Assembly (NCBI GenBank): GCA_029448655.1
Contig: JACCLO010000005.1
Span: 2,852,001-2,916,000 of the forward strand
Direction: 5' to 3'
Source of the DNA: Wolfiporia cocos
Taxonomy: Eukaryota; Basidiomycota; Agaricomycetes; Polyporales; Phaeolaceae
DNA length: 64,000 nucleotides
In this document: positions 36,301-48,655 of the stretch, one piece after another
Layout of the letters: every line of letters starts with the position of its first letter
Position numbering within the stretch: the first letter of the stretch is position 1
Position numbers and translations under genes: made by a program
The notes under the pieces: model-generated
Seen by the model: the letters and a program-made list of their open reading frames with translations, nothing else
What the model was told of the DNA's origin: nothing
Database searches by the model: none

Positions 36301-39300
36301 CCTCTCTTATTAGCAGCTGCTCATGAGGCGATGGATATTGTCTATCAAAGCTTGGTCAATATGCTTGAAGACAGAACCAACAAGCTCACTAAGCGCATTC
36401 GTGTTATTCAAGAGAAAGAGTGCGAATGTCAGATTCAAAGAGAAGTCAAAACGGGCAAGGAAACCGACTTAGAATCCCTGCGCGTGGAGACATTACAGAA
36501 GCTTCGGAATCGCCTGCTAATCACCGCTGCCCAGTACGTCACGAGAAAGTGTGACCTGACGTTGATATCAGCATTGATGTTCATGCCATTACAGGGATAT
36601 CCTGATTCTTGAGGAGGTGGAACAATCGAGCAGAAGTTTGTATTACAGTTGCCCCTCGTTAGACAAGCTCAATAACATAACTTACGAATGTAGATCATCA
36701 CACCCAGTACCGGGTGGTAGGACGCCGCGAATCGCAGGATCAACCAGCATTGCAGTATACCGTGCACCCATTGCATATGACTCAGGACGACAGACAGCAC
36801 CAGCAGTTCGACCCTACATACGTTCCAACCCCACGCATTCATTCCAGCACAGTTCCCACTTTCAAGCTTCCCAATGACTCGACAATTATGTGCGTTAATC
36901 TCTCCCATCACACTTGTGCAAGAAGTGATGTACTTTCTAGACTCTCTCAGCTCATGTCCAATGGCAAGCTTCTCCTCATCGTGGATGATAGCGTGGGTGA
37001 CATCAAGATTTACCTGGAACCACTCTCTGCCATAGGGGGTGCGTTGATGGTAGGCGCATCAAAAAAGGTGATCCGACGTGAGAGGATTGGCGGATGTCGC
37101 CTATTAGCATTCGACGAAGCTACGAGGACGCTAGCGGTATTGGGCATATCCAAGGTGGGTCGTACAATGTGTTCAAGACCATATTCTGACAAATTCCCGC
37201 CGTAGATGGAACCTCGACTGCAGTTGTATATCTTCATCTTTGACGAAGCATTCATGTCGCTGCAAGCGCTCGGGAGTTCCTTCAATATCCAATCGTGGTA
37301 TGACGTTGCGGTTGTGATAACTCAGATGGCGTTTGTGCCTGGAAAAGAAGAACTGGCGCTCGTGGATAATACTGCACAAGTGCGGATCTTCTCGTTTGTT
37401 ACTCGACAGTTTAGGTTCTGCCCCAAACTATCATGTCTGGAGTATCCACTGACTTGCATTGACGTATACAGGCCGGCATCTCAGCAACTACATAGGGTCC
37501 CTATATCGGTATTCTCATCCCCTGATGGCTCCTGCTTGTTGACGGTAGACAGTATGGATGACAAGTTTGTTGTCCGTGCCTTCCACTGGTCTACATTCGG
37601 GTCTTCTAGCGGAATACTGGTTGACATTGCAGGATCTTTCAAGGACGACCTCATAGTCACCTCACTGGCGAGAAGGACAAGTGTTCATATTGTGTCATTG
37701 GATATGACACAGGGAAGGTGTACTTCCATTGCTCTGGACATCACACACAGAGCGACAGAGTTTGCATTTCAAGAAAAGGGCCAGAATGGATCAATAGGCA
37801 ACATGTGCAGCACACGGGCACAAAATTGCTTCGCGGATTGTCATGAAGACGTCTGGACCCGATTTCCAGTTATTCCGGCTGTTCAACGACAAGCCATCAA
37901 ATCATCAACGTGGCGCTCGCGACGTGCCCTCTCCTTTGTTACAAGTCAGGGTCATTCTGCATATGTCCCCTATTTTGCCGACATGATATCCAGATTCGAG
38001 AGAATTACGCGTAAACCGACTGGATCCGAGCTGTCCGATATCGTTGTCAAAGCTATTGACTACGACACTTTCATAATTGGCCCTGCATGTGATCTATCTT
38101 GCTTCCATGCTGGTGAATGGCTTGTGGATCTGCTATGTTTGATCCCTATCCACATAGCAGTTACTCGTGACAACAGGTTCATTCCGCTGAAGGATGGTGT
38201 TTGGTCAGAAGACCTTGAACGGTCACTTCTTGGGGCGGATATTGCTCGTATTGTTGATAGCCTGTCATTTGGCTGGTATGAATCGCTGTTCCAATCGTAT
38301 ATGGCAACGAAGGTGAGACATATTCTTACAATGATAAGTCTAGCATTTTTAACTATCAACATGCAGAAAGTGAAGGTCGTGTCATCAATGGGTATAGCAA
38401 ATGCAGTGCATGAACTGAGCTGCAGTGTATTCACAATCTATTTAAGGGGAACAATCTGTCGGCAAAAGTTTCGCATTGAACCACCTAGTTGACACATCGT
38501 TCGCAGGCTCTGCAATGCGCACAACGGAGGGTGTCTGGATGTCGGCCACGCCTCTTGATGATCTCATGATTGTTGCCCTAGATTTTGAGGGTACGGGACA
38601 GCTGTGCATTTGATGCTGCCTTGATTAGCTCACCTGCAGACCACAGGGGTTCACAGTATTGAGCGGACAGCCCAGGAAGATACTCTACTAGTCCTATTCA
38701 ATACTGCAATCTCCAATCTTGTAATGATATTTATGCACTGGGTGTATTGTTACTTACTTGTGCGGTTTTGCTGATAGGTATTGTTCCGCAACAACTTTGC
38801 AATGTCTAGAGACATCACCGGCCTATTCAGATCATTCCAATCCTCATCCTCCGTGCTTGATCCTGCAGCAAACCCGTCACTTTTTCGCTCTACATTGATG
38901 ATCATTATTAAGGTATGTCAATTCAGAGAACATGGGATACATGAATCCTCATCAATATACCATAGGATGTTGTGGAAAGTGATAAAAAAGAAATCATCAA
39001 GGAGTATGAGGTCTTCTGAGTATGCAGCTTTCTAGGTATCTTACATATTACTGCAGGTTTAGCCTCAAGTTCGAGCAGATCGTACAGCAAGAGCAGGAGC
39101 ATAACTTTATCAGCCAACTTCACGGTGGTCAGCTAGCGATTGTCCCATGGCCTGTAATCGAATCACGCCAGTTCTATACACTGTTCAACAGTATCAAGCG
39201 TCGACTTGATAAGCAAGAAACCACACATTCAGGTGCTAGTATTTTCTTGCAAACAATGAAAACTCTCATGGCAAAGCTCAAGGTGTGTTTTATACACTGG

Positions 39301-42300
39301 TTGAATACTCCTTGTTGATTTATCGCTAGGCTAATGATTGGGGAGCTTTGTCCCGTGAGTGTCATAGCCTATCAGTCTAACACGAGGTCAATTTAATACG
39401 TTGTAGAAAATATGGCAGCGCATCGTGCACAACTTCTTCTTGCTTGTCTTCCAAGAGCGCTGGCATATGGTGCCACAGAAATTGTTCCTGGGGTTGAACC
39501 ACTGAAGGTAGCACCGACAATTCTGACTGAAGACATGGCTGACTATTTGGTGTGTAGGATTACGATTCCGGTGAAGTTATCAAGACGTTTGATACATCTT
39601 TCACATTTTGGGTATCAGAACTTGCTGCGTTCGATCAAGATACAAGCTGCGAGGAGATCCTACAACGGCTCATTTGTTCTTGGGACAAGTACTCATCAAA
39701 CGGGATTCGTTCCGCAGTGAATGATGCAGACTGGGTCGCCGAACTCGGAGAATTCCTGGCCAATTCTGCAAGACTACGCATTGAACATGTCGAGGAGTGG
39801 TTGCGCTTGAATACTGCGCGCTTTCCCTCGACACAGGCTGATATACAAGCCCTTAGGCGAGCAGCAAACAACATAATGATAGATTTGAAGAGTACCGTTC
39901 AATTATGCGAATTGCAATGTTCGATGTGCTACCTGTCATGTATCCTTCGAAGACATCATGATGGGCAGCACGTTTGTCGAACAACTCACGGCTGTGGCCT
40001 TGGGTGTCAATATGAAGGACACGAAAATGAGCCCTGTGGCTTACCGTACGTTAACTATCAGAGACTTCATCGCTCATCTTCACGCTGATTGATCTTCAAG
40101 TGCGGGACATTCGGGTACCCATGTGTATGCTCGCACTGATGAAGTCTGACTATAGCTGACCTTTTTATATTTGCAGCTGCGGTGTCGATGCTCATCTATG
40201 CGGACACCCGTGCATACTGAGCGATCGACCAGGCTGCTTAAAGGAGTGTACGAAGGTCCGTGATATATGTTGACCTCGACGAACCGTGATAGCGCGTGAC
40301 TTGTGTTATTTCCCAGGCTGTTGACCACGAGGAGGCTGAGCATATGTGTTCCGCAACTATACATGAATGTGGCGAAGTATGTGTTATTTTCCTTGAATAG
40401 AGGAGCCATCAATATGTTGTTGATATATCTCTATGTAGCCATGTGGTCTGGCCGGTATCCGACTTGAGAATGGTCAAGTCTACACATGTCCTGAAAGATG
40501 TCACATCCCAAGGTAAATGACTAATGGACATAATGGACAGTCTCCAGGATACTGGTTTATTTGATCTTAGTCATCAGCAACATGAAGAGCATATCTGCGC
40601 TAATCGACAATGTCCTCTGCAATGTCAATTATGCAAAAGGCTGTGTGCAAATCCGAATCACTATCATCCTCTGGAGCCAAACGCAGTCCACCTTTGCGGG
40701 TCTGTTCATTCTTTCATGTTTGCGTGAAATATGTTGATAGTGTAAACAGCCAAGAGCATCCTTGCAGCAAATTCTGCTCTGCCAAAGGAATTTGTCAAAT
40801 CGATACCACGCCTCAATCTGTCGAAGCTACATTCACTGGAAGACACGAGACGTTCCACTATACCAAGGCGCGTCCCCGGATCACATCGCACTGTGCTGAT
40901 TCTAGCTAAATACATGTCTTTGTTGTAGTATACCCAAGGTTAGACACGTTTCCGCAACAGCCAAATGGAAATTGCTCACTGGATTGTCCCGATAGTCTCA
41001 AAACGTCTACCGTGTGTCATACCCATTGAGCCTGGACGAATCGACCACATCGAGAAGGGGCCACACAGTCATAGTCTCGATCACGACCCCTTCCATTTTT
41101 GTGAAGCTCAGTACGTGTATAACAAACTATCTTATTTGAACCGCCCTCATAGGCACTCAACTCGTGCCAGGTGCCCGATGTGCGGTTATTACTGCACGCT
41201 GTCTTTGGGTCAGCGACACGCCATGATTCTTGTTTCATCGTTATCAACTCAATGTTCATGTATAGAACATCCGCAGCAAGAACATGAGACCAGTCACGGC
41301 TCTATGTCAAGAACACACTGGGCAATCGATGAAACCAGCGAAACACATATTGAGATCGGTGGAAGGAGATTTGGAGCAAACGATGAAGGCGCTCCCTTGT
41401 TATGTTCAATGTTCTGCAGGTCTTTAGGCCGCCGCCATGCGCACATTGATTGGTGCCGATCAATTTCTGCCAGTGATTGTGATTGTGGCGGTCCGGATCA
41501 TGAACACATCAGGTACCGGATGCAGCCTAGTCCGGATCGCCCAAAGGACTGGATCTCTCACGGCCTCCACTGGAGGAGAACAGGTGTGTCTGAGATTACT
41601 TCTCACTCAAATCAATAACTTAACACCGGACGCCAGGTTTCAAAGGTATCAGTGAGACTTGCTAGCTTGGCGGCTGACCGTGATGCATTTACGTACATAC
41701 AGACCCATCCCCGCATGAGGAACGGGTTGAGTTTGCACTATGGTGCGTACCATCTTCCTCAAGAAGTAACACTGCCAATGAAATGCAAACTTACAGCGAC
41801 TCAATGTGTTCTGGTATAGCTTGCGGAAGCTATCATCTCCGATAAGTTGATCTTGACATTGTTCCTAGGTAACGAACATACGGCGACGGCAAGAAATGGA
41901 ATAGCACAACCATCATATTGCATCTTGCCCATACTGCATGCTCGATACGGCCTGGATCAGCCAGTTCCGGGCAATGGGCTTGGTTACATTTCCAACGACG
42001 GACACGTCTTTAATTGTCTCAATCCCGCGGTCATGCATCAAGCTTTCCATGTGTATGTCACCCCAATTGTATGGTAACTTGTCTGGTGCCTTGTCTAATT
42101 CAAGTTTTCCTTAGGATATTTGTCGTCGACTGGTAAGATCTCCTCCTTGAATGTCGACTTCATGTCAATATCTGATGACCAACTTCAAAGTTCTGGGTCA
42201 ATGTCACGGCGGGATCGGCGACCCCTACAAGACAGACCGTCGACTGCTTTGATTACCCGCCGACACAACAATAGATTGGGTGCTGCATATTCCTCTCTGG

Positions 42301-43053
42301 ACGCATTCTGGAACGCTCGACGGTCTGCGGTCAGTGATGTTGGACAGGGTGCCGCCATACGGCGAGATGCATATACCGTGCTGTTATTTGATGACCTCCT
42401 GTCAGAATGTCTGGTCAACGACTTCACTAGCACACCTGAACAGCTCCTCACTGCCGTCTTGCAATATACTACCGGCGGAGGAACAAACTTCGCTGCTGCC
42501 ATACGAGCGGCGCAGACTCAGATGGAGCGGCACTGGAGCACAGAAAGGTATCTGTTCAGCATATTTGTTGAAACATCGTTTTACGCAGATGGTGGCGCAG
42601 GACCCCCGTTGTCGTGTTCCTGTCCGACGGCGAATCTGAAATTAGTGATGACGCCGTTCAAGACTTATGCCTGCGATCGATCGCTCTCGGGTGAGTTATA
42701 TAAGGTTCCTTCAATGGACGAAACGCACGCGGTCTCATACAATGTCAGAAAACCTTTGTCTTTCCATGCAGTGGCCTTCGGTCCATACAACAGGGTGATG
42801 CGGAGAATGGCTCAAGTTGCCATCGATATACAGAGTCACGCACCACCTGATCCCATGACTCAAGTTCCTACTTCCTCGTACGCAGAGGCTCTTGATAGTG
42901 TAAGTGTCTCTCCATAGAGAAGGAGCACTTTTTTTGACCGAGGTCGTTGTGTTTCAGGTTCAACTCGCTGAGGCCTTCCTGAGCATCGCAGACTCTCTGA
43001 GGAAAACGAGGGGATCGCTGCTTTATTCTGGCCAGCAACGAAACTATATATGA
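33346..43053 (+). CDS. Giant GTPase-vWA multidomain protein, tandem copy B
   Basis: Paralog of the gene directly upstream, on the same strand, with the same domain order and nearly all introns at equivalent positions. It starts MTSSYASAGNIPPDTFPVDD at ATG 33346, and the block SIMGMYRILDLISEH starts the conserved part. The propeller-like region lies at about 36.9-38.1 kb. The G domain follows at 38.4-39.3 kb (P-loop GEQSVGKS, TTEGVW, DFEG), then the Cys/His array at 39.9-41.6 kb. The vWA domain at 42.0-42.95 kb has MIDAS DCSGSM and TGGGTNF. It differs from copy A by an inserted Asp-Ala-Thr/Asp-Val-Thr repeat of about 200 residues with its acidic flanks (35.3-35.9 kb). The last exon ends GSLLYSGQQRNYI before TGA at 43051-43053. 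No broken frame was found, so both copies look usable. Confidence 0.82.
35550..35720 (+). repeat. Nine-base minisatellite encoding Asp-Ala/Val-Thr repeats in copy B
   Basis: Tandem 9-bp units of the type GATGCCACG, GATGTTACG and GATGCCACA run in frame through the exon of copy B and decay outward on both sides. They encode DAT/DVT triplets. The equivalent exon of copy A lacks them entirely, so the array arose or was lost after the duplication. Confidence 0.85.
38447..39330 (+). other. GBP/VLIG-like large GTPase domain of copy B
   Basis: Same motif set as copy A: GEQSVGKSFALNHLVDTSF, AMRTTEGVWMSA, IVALDFEG, then LFNTAISNLV and RDITGLFRSF. An intron interrupts the P-loop at the same place in both copies (SSMG, then EQSVGKS), showing a shared ancestral gene structure. 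Confidence 0.7.
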
Positions 43054-43326
43054 ATGGGAGTTGAGCATTGTACGCCGTCTTTTGACCGAGATCGAAGAGA
43101 TTCATGTATGAGCAGAGTAGCGATTATGCGGCTTTCAGACCGTAAACTACAACGAACGTATGAACAGAATACTCGATTGCTCGATCATGGTTTTGAGCTT
43201 ACCAGTATACGAATCTCTCCGTGCTTTTGTTTGAACGTCAACAATCAACGTGATCTTGTAGACGCTTGTGTGTAGCGCTGTGATCAAGGGCCGAGGCGCT
43301 GATTCTGAACTCGATCACGATCCGCG

Positions 43327-46300
43327 ATGTCCTCCTCCGAGCGCAAGTTCACTATTCCAGATGCTCTCCGACTTGGTGCTGCTCTCGTTGGTCCTTCAGG
43401 CTCTGAGGCAGCCGCTGATATAAAGGAGGTTTTATTGCGCCGGCTGGAGCAATACCGCATACTTATTGGAAAAAGCGAGCAGAGTGACATTCCCTCTACG
43501 GCCTCGCTTGACTATGTTCAGTTGCGCACCGCTACCGAAGCACTGTATGTGCTTGAGCTTCTGCAGTCTGCATGGCGGGAAGAGGCGGACGCAGGGCCAT
43601 CGAAGGCTATTCCAGCTCGAGAGCACGATATACCCGAGGGTGTGATTGGAAGCCGCGACCTCGCGCAAACCCGCACGCTCATCGGCATTGTGTTCAAGTG
43701 GGCCATCGAGCCGCTGCTTGCTCGTGTAGTCAGCGCGATACCCGTCAGGTCGACCCCGTCTCATGTTCGTAGCGGAGCCAAAATCATTGACCTCACCGGC
43801 ATGCCCGCCGACTTTACTGCACTCACATCTTGCATCTCGCGCCTCCTCCGTCTTATGCTGCCCGACGGCCCTCACACACCATTGCTGCAGACGGTCGTCA
43901 CGTACACGTTGCTAAATAAACATCTTACAGACCTTTTCCGGCCATGTATCGTCCTCGGGTGGCTCCCCAAAACCCTCGCCACCGAGTCCGTCCACCCAGT
44001 GGACGAGCTCCGCCCGCCCGTCATGCACCTCATGTCCATGTCAGTGCATCTGCTAAGGTCAGTGAGCACACCGGATGACTGATGGTGCCCCCAGCCTACC
44101 CGCGTCGCAGACCATCGCCGCCTTTGGCGGGGTCCTGGCGGACAGCGCGCTGCCTCTCCCGTACGTGCGCAAGTCGTGCGGGTTCCTGCTCAGCCGGCAG
44201 CTCCTCCGCCCAGATGGCGTGCGCGGGCTGCTTGCTGCGATTTTCGGCGAGGAGGACATGTCGGGGGACGACGCTCCGCTCGAGAAGCTCGAGCATGTCG
44301 GGCGGCTGCTGAACACAGTACCAGCCAGTATGAAGGCTGAGGCAAGTTGCTTCGGTACGTGCGTGATAGCTATGGAGCTAATAATGAGCAGGATTACTAT
44401 GGGGTCATCGTCCCGAGGCTCGTCGCACTCCTTTCCGTAAACCCAGCCAACATACCTCCGGCGCACCGACGCGCTGTATCATTCGCGCTGTCCCGTCTGC
44501 TTGCGTCTGGCTTTGGCTCTAACGTACATGATGTGGTCTCGAGCATCCTCCTTCCCATTATCCATCGCCCATTCCTCCAGCTGACCCCGCCGCCACCCGG
44601 GGCGGACCCGGAGCCCACCCCAGCCCCTGCGCAGCCTGTACCAGCAGCAGCACAGGACATGTCCCCTTCCGCTGCGCTCGCCGTTCTGCAGACACTGCTC
44701 ACGAACGCGGACCCCTCGCCGACGTTCGTCACGAGCCTGCTCACGCCGATCGTGCCTCCGCTCTTCGCGATCATCGAGCACCTCGAGACGTCAAAGACGT
44801 CCGACCCGGCGCTGAAAGAGTCCGTACGAGGTTTCCTCGCGACGTGGGGACGTCTGGTGAGTGCATCAGACGGTGTCGATACCTTGTGGCGCGTCGTCCA
44901 GGCGGAAGGCGGGGATTGGAAGTCCGACATTGCCGGGGACCTGGCGCGGGTGGAAGCGTAGGCCGTCCGCTGCAAGGATTTCTGCATGATACTGACTATG
45001 TGGCGTGTGCTATCTTCGCAGAGCCGCGCGTGCGCCGTCACTGTCGCTATTCACGCCGGAGGACCTCCGCCGCGCAGAGGAAGCCGGCGAGCTTGACGCG
45101 GACGCGAACCTGCTCGACCTGCGCCCCGACCCTGCGCGCTTCGTAAGCTTCCTGAAGAGCATCGAGCGTGCGGATGTCTCGTCGGAGCTGTTCGCGCGAC
45201 TGCTCGATGCGTACCGCGAAGCGAAGGCCGAGGCGGACTCTGATCCCCTCAAGTGCGTACACTTGGCGCATATGTGCTGCATCATTTGCTCATAAGGGGG
45301 CTGTGTGATGGATAGAACGTTGCTGTACCTCCAGCTCGTCCTGCAGATGCAGACACAGCTGGCGGGCGACGACCCTGCGGCGCATATACTAAGCAAGCCA
45401 GATCACATCCTGACCTTCGTGAAACATGCACTTGAAACGGCGGGACCGGCAGCGCCTGCGTCACGCGCGGAACGCAAGCGCGACCCCAGCGCAGGTCTGC
45501 GCGTACAAGACCTGCGCATCGTGCCAGAGGAGGAAGAGGAGCTGGAGGAGGGGGACAGCGATGACGAGGGACCTGAGGGAGAGATCAGCGGATCGGGCGA
45601 CGACGAAATGGTCGTGACCGCTGTCAATCTGCTGCTGTCCATCCTGGAAGGTGCACAATATTTCCTTGTGTTGCAAACTCGGGCTAACGTCTCCCCTGTA
45701 GCACATCCGGACTTGTCTGCAAAGACAACGCCCATATTGAACGACATTTTCTCGCTACTGGAGCCGCTGGCGAGAGACTCGTCGGACACCATCCGGCCCC
45801 TCGCGAGAGAGGCGCGCATGGTCATGACCGCTCGCCTGGCATCGACCTCGATGCCTCAGGTAAAGGGCAAGACGAGAAAGGCCAGAGGTGACGAGGAGAG
45901 CCCAGAGGAAATATATCAAAAAGCGCTCAAGCTGCTGCAAGACCCGCTCCTACCGGTGCGCGCACACGGGCTGCTCCTCCTCCGGCAGCTCGTCGCCGCG
46001 CCGCGCACGCCGGACGGTCCACGGCTCGACCGCGCGCTGGTACCTGCCGTGCTGTCGATATTCCTGCAGTCCGTGCAGGACGACGACTCGTACGTGTTCC
46101 TGAACGCGGTGCAGGGCCTATCTGCGATGGTGGACGGGTTCGGGGCGGACGTGCTGCGCGGGCTCGTGCGCACGTACGTGGAGGGGTTGGAGGGCCTCGG
46201 CGGGAGTGCGCTCACGCAGCAGGACGTGGACGTGCGCACGCGGGTCGGCGAGGCGCTCGGGCAGGTCGTGCGCCGCTGTGGGGACGCGCTGCCTGCGTAT

Positions 46301-46886
46301 GGTGCGTGCCTGGGGAGCGATTTGTCTGACGGTGCGCTGACACGCGTTGACAGTGGACATGTTGGCGCCCCCGCTGTTTGGGGTCGTCCGGGCGAGACAT
46401 TTGCCGACGACGCTGCGGACGTCGGCGCTGGCGCTGCTGGCGCAGTGCGCGGAGACGAACGCGCTGGCGCTGCTGCCGTACGCTGCGGACCTCGCGGGCG
46501 CGATGGTGGATCTGCTGCAGGTGGAGACGGTGCCGATGGCCCAGCAGCGCGCGCCGAAGCGGTCCACTGCGGAGACGGTGGACGATGTAGACGCGCCAGC
46601 GCCAAAGTTGGATACGGAGGATGCACAGCCGACATCTACAAATTCAAAGTTCCCACCGCTGCGCCGCTCGGCGCTGCATTTCCTGTCGCTGCTCGTGCAG
46701 GCGTGCATCGCGCGCGTATACGAGGGCGACGACGGCGTGCTCGCGTTCCCGCCGCAAGTGCTGCGCCGTGCAAAGGCGACGCTGGGATATGTGGCTGCGA
46801 CGGACGCGGACGCGGTGGTGCGGGTGATGGCGAGAGAGACTTTGGAGGGGCTGGATCAATTAGGGACGGCGCTGGTTGGGTTGTAG
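43327..46886 (+). CDS. RTP1: Rtp1/TANGO6-family RNA polymerase II assembly factor
   Basis: HEAT-repeat protein; yeast Rtp1 assists assembly and nuclear import of RNA polymerase II, and the animal homolog is TANGO6. The start MSSSERKFTIPDALRLGAAL leads through mostly helical sequence. Conserved C-terminal blocks include YQKALKLLQDPLLPVRAHGLLLLRQLV (read in two parts, about 45.9-46.0 kb) and DDDSYVFLNAVQGLSAM, typical of the RTP1 C1 domain. The last exon includes FPPLRRSALHFLSLLV and VVRVMARETLEGLDQL, typical of the C2 domain. A low-complexity acidic loop (EEEEELEEGDSDDEG) precedes C1. Short introns lie near 44.05, 44.35, 44.96, 45.25, 45.65 and 46.3 kb. It ends at TAG 46886. The assignment rests on the C-terminal blocks; the N-terminus is weakly conserved in this family. 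Confidence 0.82.
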
Positions 46887-48655
46887 TAGTCGGATTCATG
46901 CCTTGACTGTCGACCTCGAGCAATACGCAGCGCGCGCGCGCGCGATATGATGTGACGTGCGTGTGATATGTGATATGGGATGAAAGCTCTCCATACTCCA
47001 TGCTGTGGGTCCGCCGCCACACCTGCAGACAGACGGGCGGCATGATTTGGACAACAACACAACAGGCCAAAAGTTGTCTCGAACGGCCGGCCGTGCGTCC
47101 CTCGCTTCTTGATGCGCATCAGGCGCACCTGCGGTCAATATTTACACGTAGAACGTCAGCTGCAGATACAGAGGCTTTTGCTTTTACATAACGTTGGGCA
47201 AATTGTCAGGAATGATTATAATCCAACGTCTGAAATAAGAACGTCGCTCTTTACCGCTGCTCAACAAAATAATCACGCAATAATTCCCGTTACGATAGAC
47301 GTAGTGGGTTTTTGCGATCCTGAATTTCTCTAATAACCACACAGCAAACGCAAGGCGATTGTTTTTGCTTATCTCTCGACCCGTCCTTACAAGTTCAGGT
47401 TGTGTATTACTAGTGACTTTGTTCCGTGGTACGTTAGATTTCTACTTTACTGCAGATTTTTCCCAGTCGACTCTCTCAGCGCACGAGTTATGGCCGGAGA
47501 GGGCGACGTACTGATCATAACGCGACGTATAAGCCACAATGCCCCAGATCGACGTCCCGCCATCGCTAGGGAGGGCGGCGAAATGCGCACGTAAATAGGG
47601 CGCGATCTGGTTACATCTGTCTGCGGCGTCGGAGACATTGCGCGTATGTATTGTATGTCGATCTCGATGGCACAGTGGACGCGTCTGTGCCGATGACGCG
47701 GCCTCCATCCGGTTTTACGCTGCTTCACATAGGAACCAGTGGCCACTGGACTTATTTGGTGATCATCTTTATATGACCGTTACCATTTTTCTCGGTCCAT
47801 TTCGCAGCTTCGTTTAATTATTTGGTCGGCTCTTGATATCGCCATTTCTCAATATAAGCGCCGGTTCGCGACGCGTTATCATGCATCTCTCCTCTCGTGA
47901 TCAATGTGTCTCAAGCTTGCCCTCTGAGTCTTAGCGACGCGACGTCGACCGGCGAGTAACCGATTATCCGCTCGAGAAGGATCACTCGTGAGTGTTGATA
48001 GTTTCAATAGTCATTTTGTTTCTCCTATCTACGCAAGTATGCGCTCGATTGTACGCGGCCACCCAAATATTTTTGACAAGATCCCTGGGCCCTCAGAGCT
48101 AACTGGGGTGAGGCGGGCGGAAGAACGCCAAGTTCAGAATGAAGTCTGAACTTAGCGCTCTACCCCCCATATATTAGCGTAGCGTTTTATACATATACAT
48201 CCTGGCCGCCGGTAATGGCGCTGTGTAGTGAGCGTAGGTGATCGTAGAGAGGGTGCTTTAGCGTGAGTTTAAGCGTGAGTCACGTTTTGCCCGTGACATA
48301 TTTGTCGAGGGGTGCATACCCTGGTCTCGTTGTCGGCGACTCCGAGCATGCAGCGCATGGGGTTTGACGTGCGTGTGATGCGCGGGGACAGCAACGTTAT
48401 CGCTCCATACTGTGGCTGCCACCGGTGCTCTGAAACGGAAACACAGAGGGCAGCTCGATCGGCCGGCCGTGCGTGCCTTGCTTCCTGATTCCTGATGCGC
48501 ACCAGGCGGCCAATGGGCGGACGGGGATCGGCGGCGGATCTTATCTTCTCGCCAGTGAAAATGGTCGGACAAATGCAAATGGCCTCCGGAGTGTCTGATA
48601 AGCTGCGCCATCCCATCCTGTCCCCTTTGCCTCCCGGCCCACCCACCCTCACACG
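46887..48655. other. Long intergenic region: permease promoter and a repeated segment
   Basis: No gene supported in 1.77 kb. Contents: a (GC)n run at 46930-46944; a TATAAG near 47850 followed only by a very short reading frame; and two diverged copies of a segment (46985-47135 and 48395-48515) sharing CGGCCGGCCGTGCGT, then GCTTC, TGAT and GATGCGCA. Directly upstream of the permease ATG lie CCAAT at about 48510 and two GATA sites (CTTATC 48540-48545, GATAAG 48597-48602). Confidence 0.55.
48597..48602 (+). promoter_or_regulatory. GATA-factor site upstream of the purine-cytosine permease
   Basis: GATAAG lies about 55 bp before the permease ATG, and its reverse complement CTTATC lies about 57 bp further upstream (48540-48545). 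Paired HGATAR sites are the binding context of AreA/Gln3-type nitrogen regulators in fungi, which suits an uptake gene for a nitrogen source. Function is inferred. Confidence 0.4.

Noticed and set aside
47850..47935. Small gene after a TATAAG element
   Set aside because: The reading frame from the following ATG is only 17 codons, with no intron or similarity.
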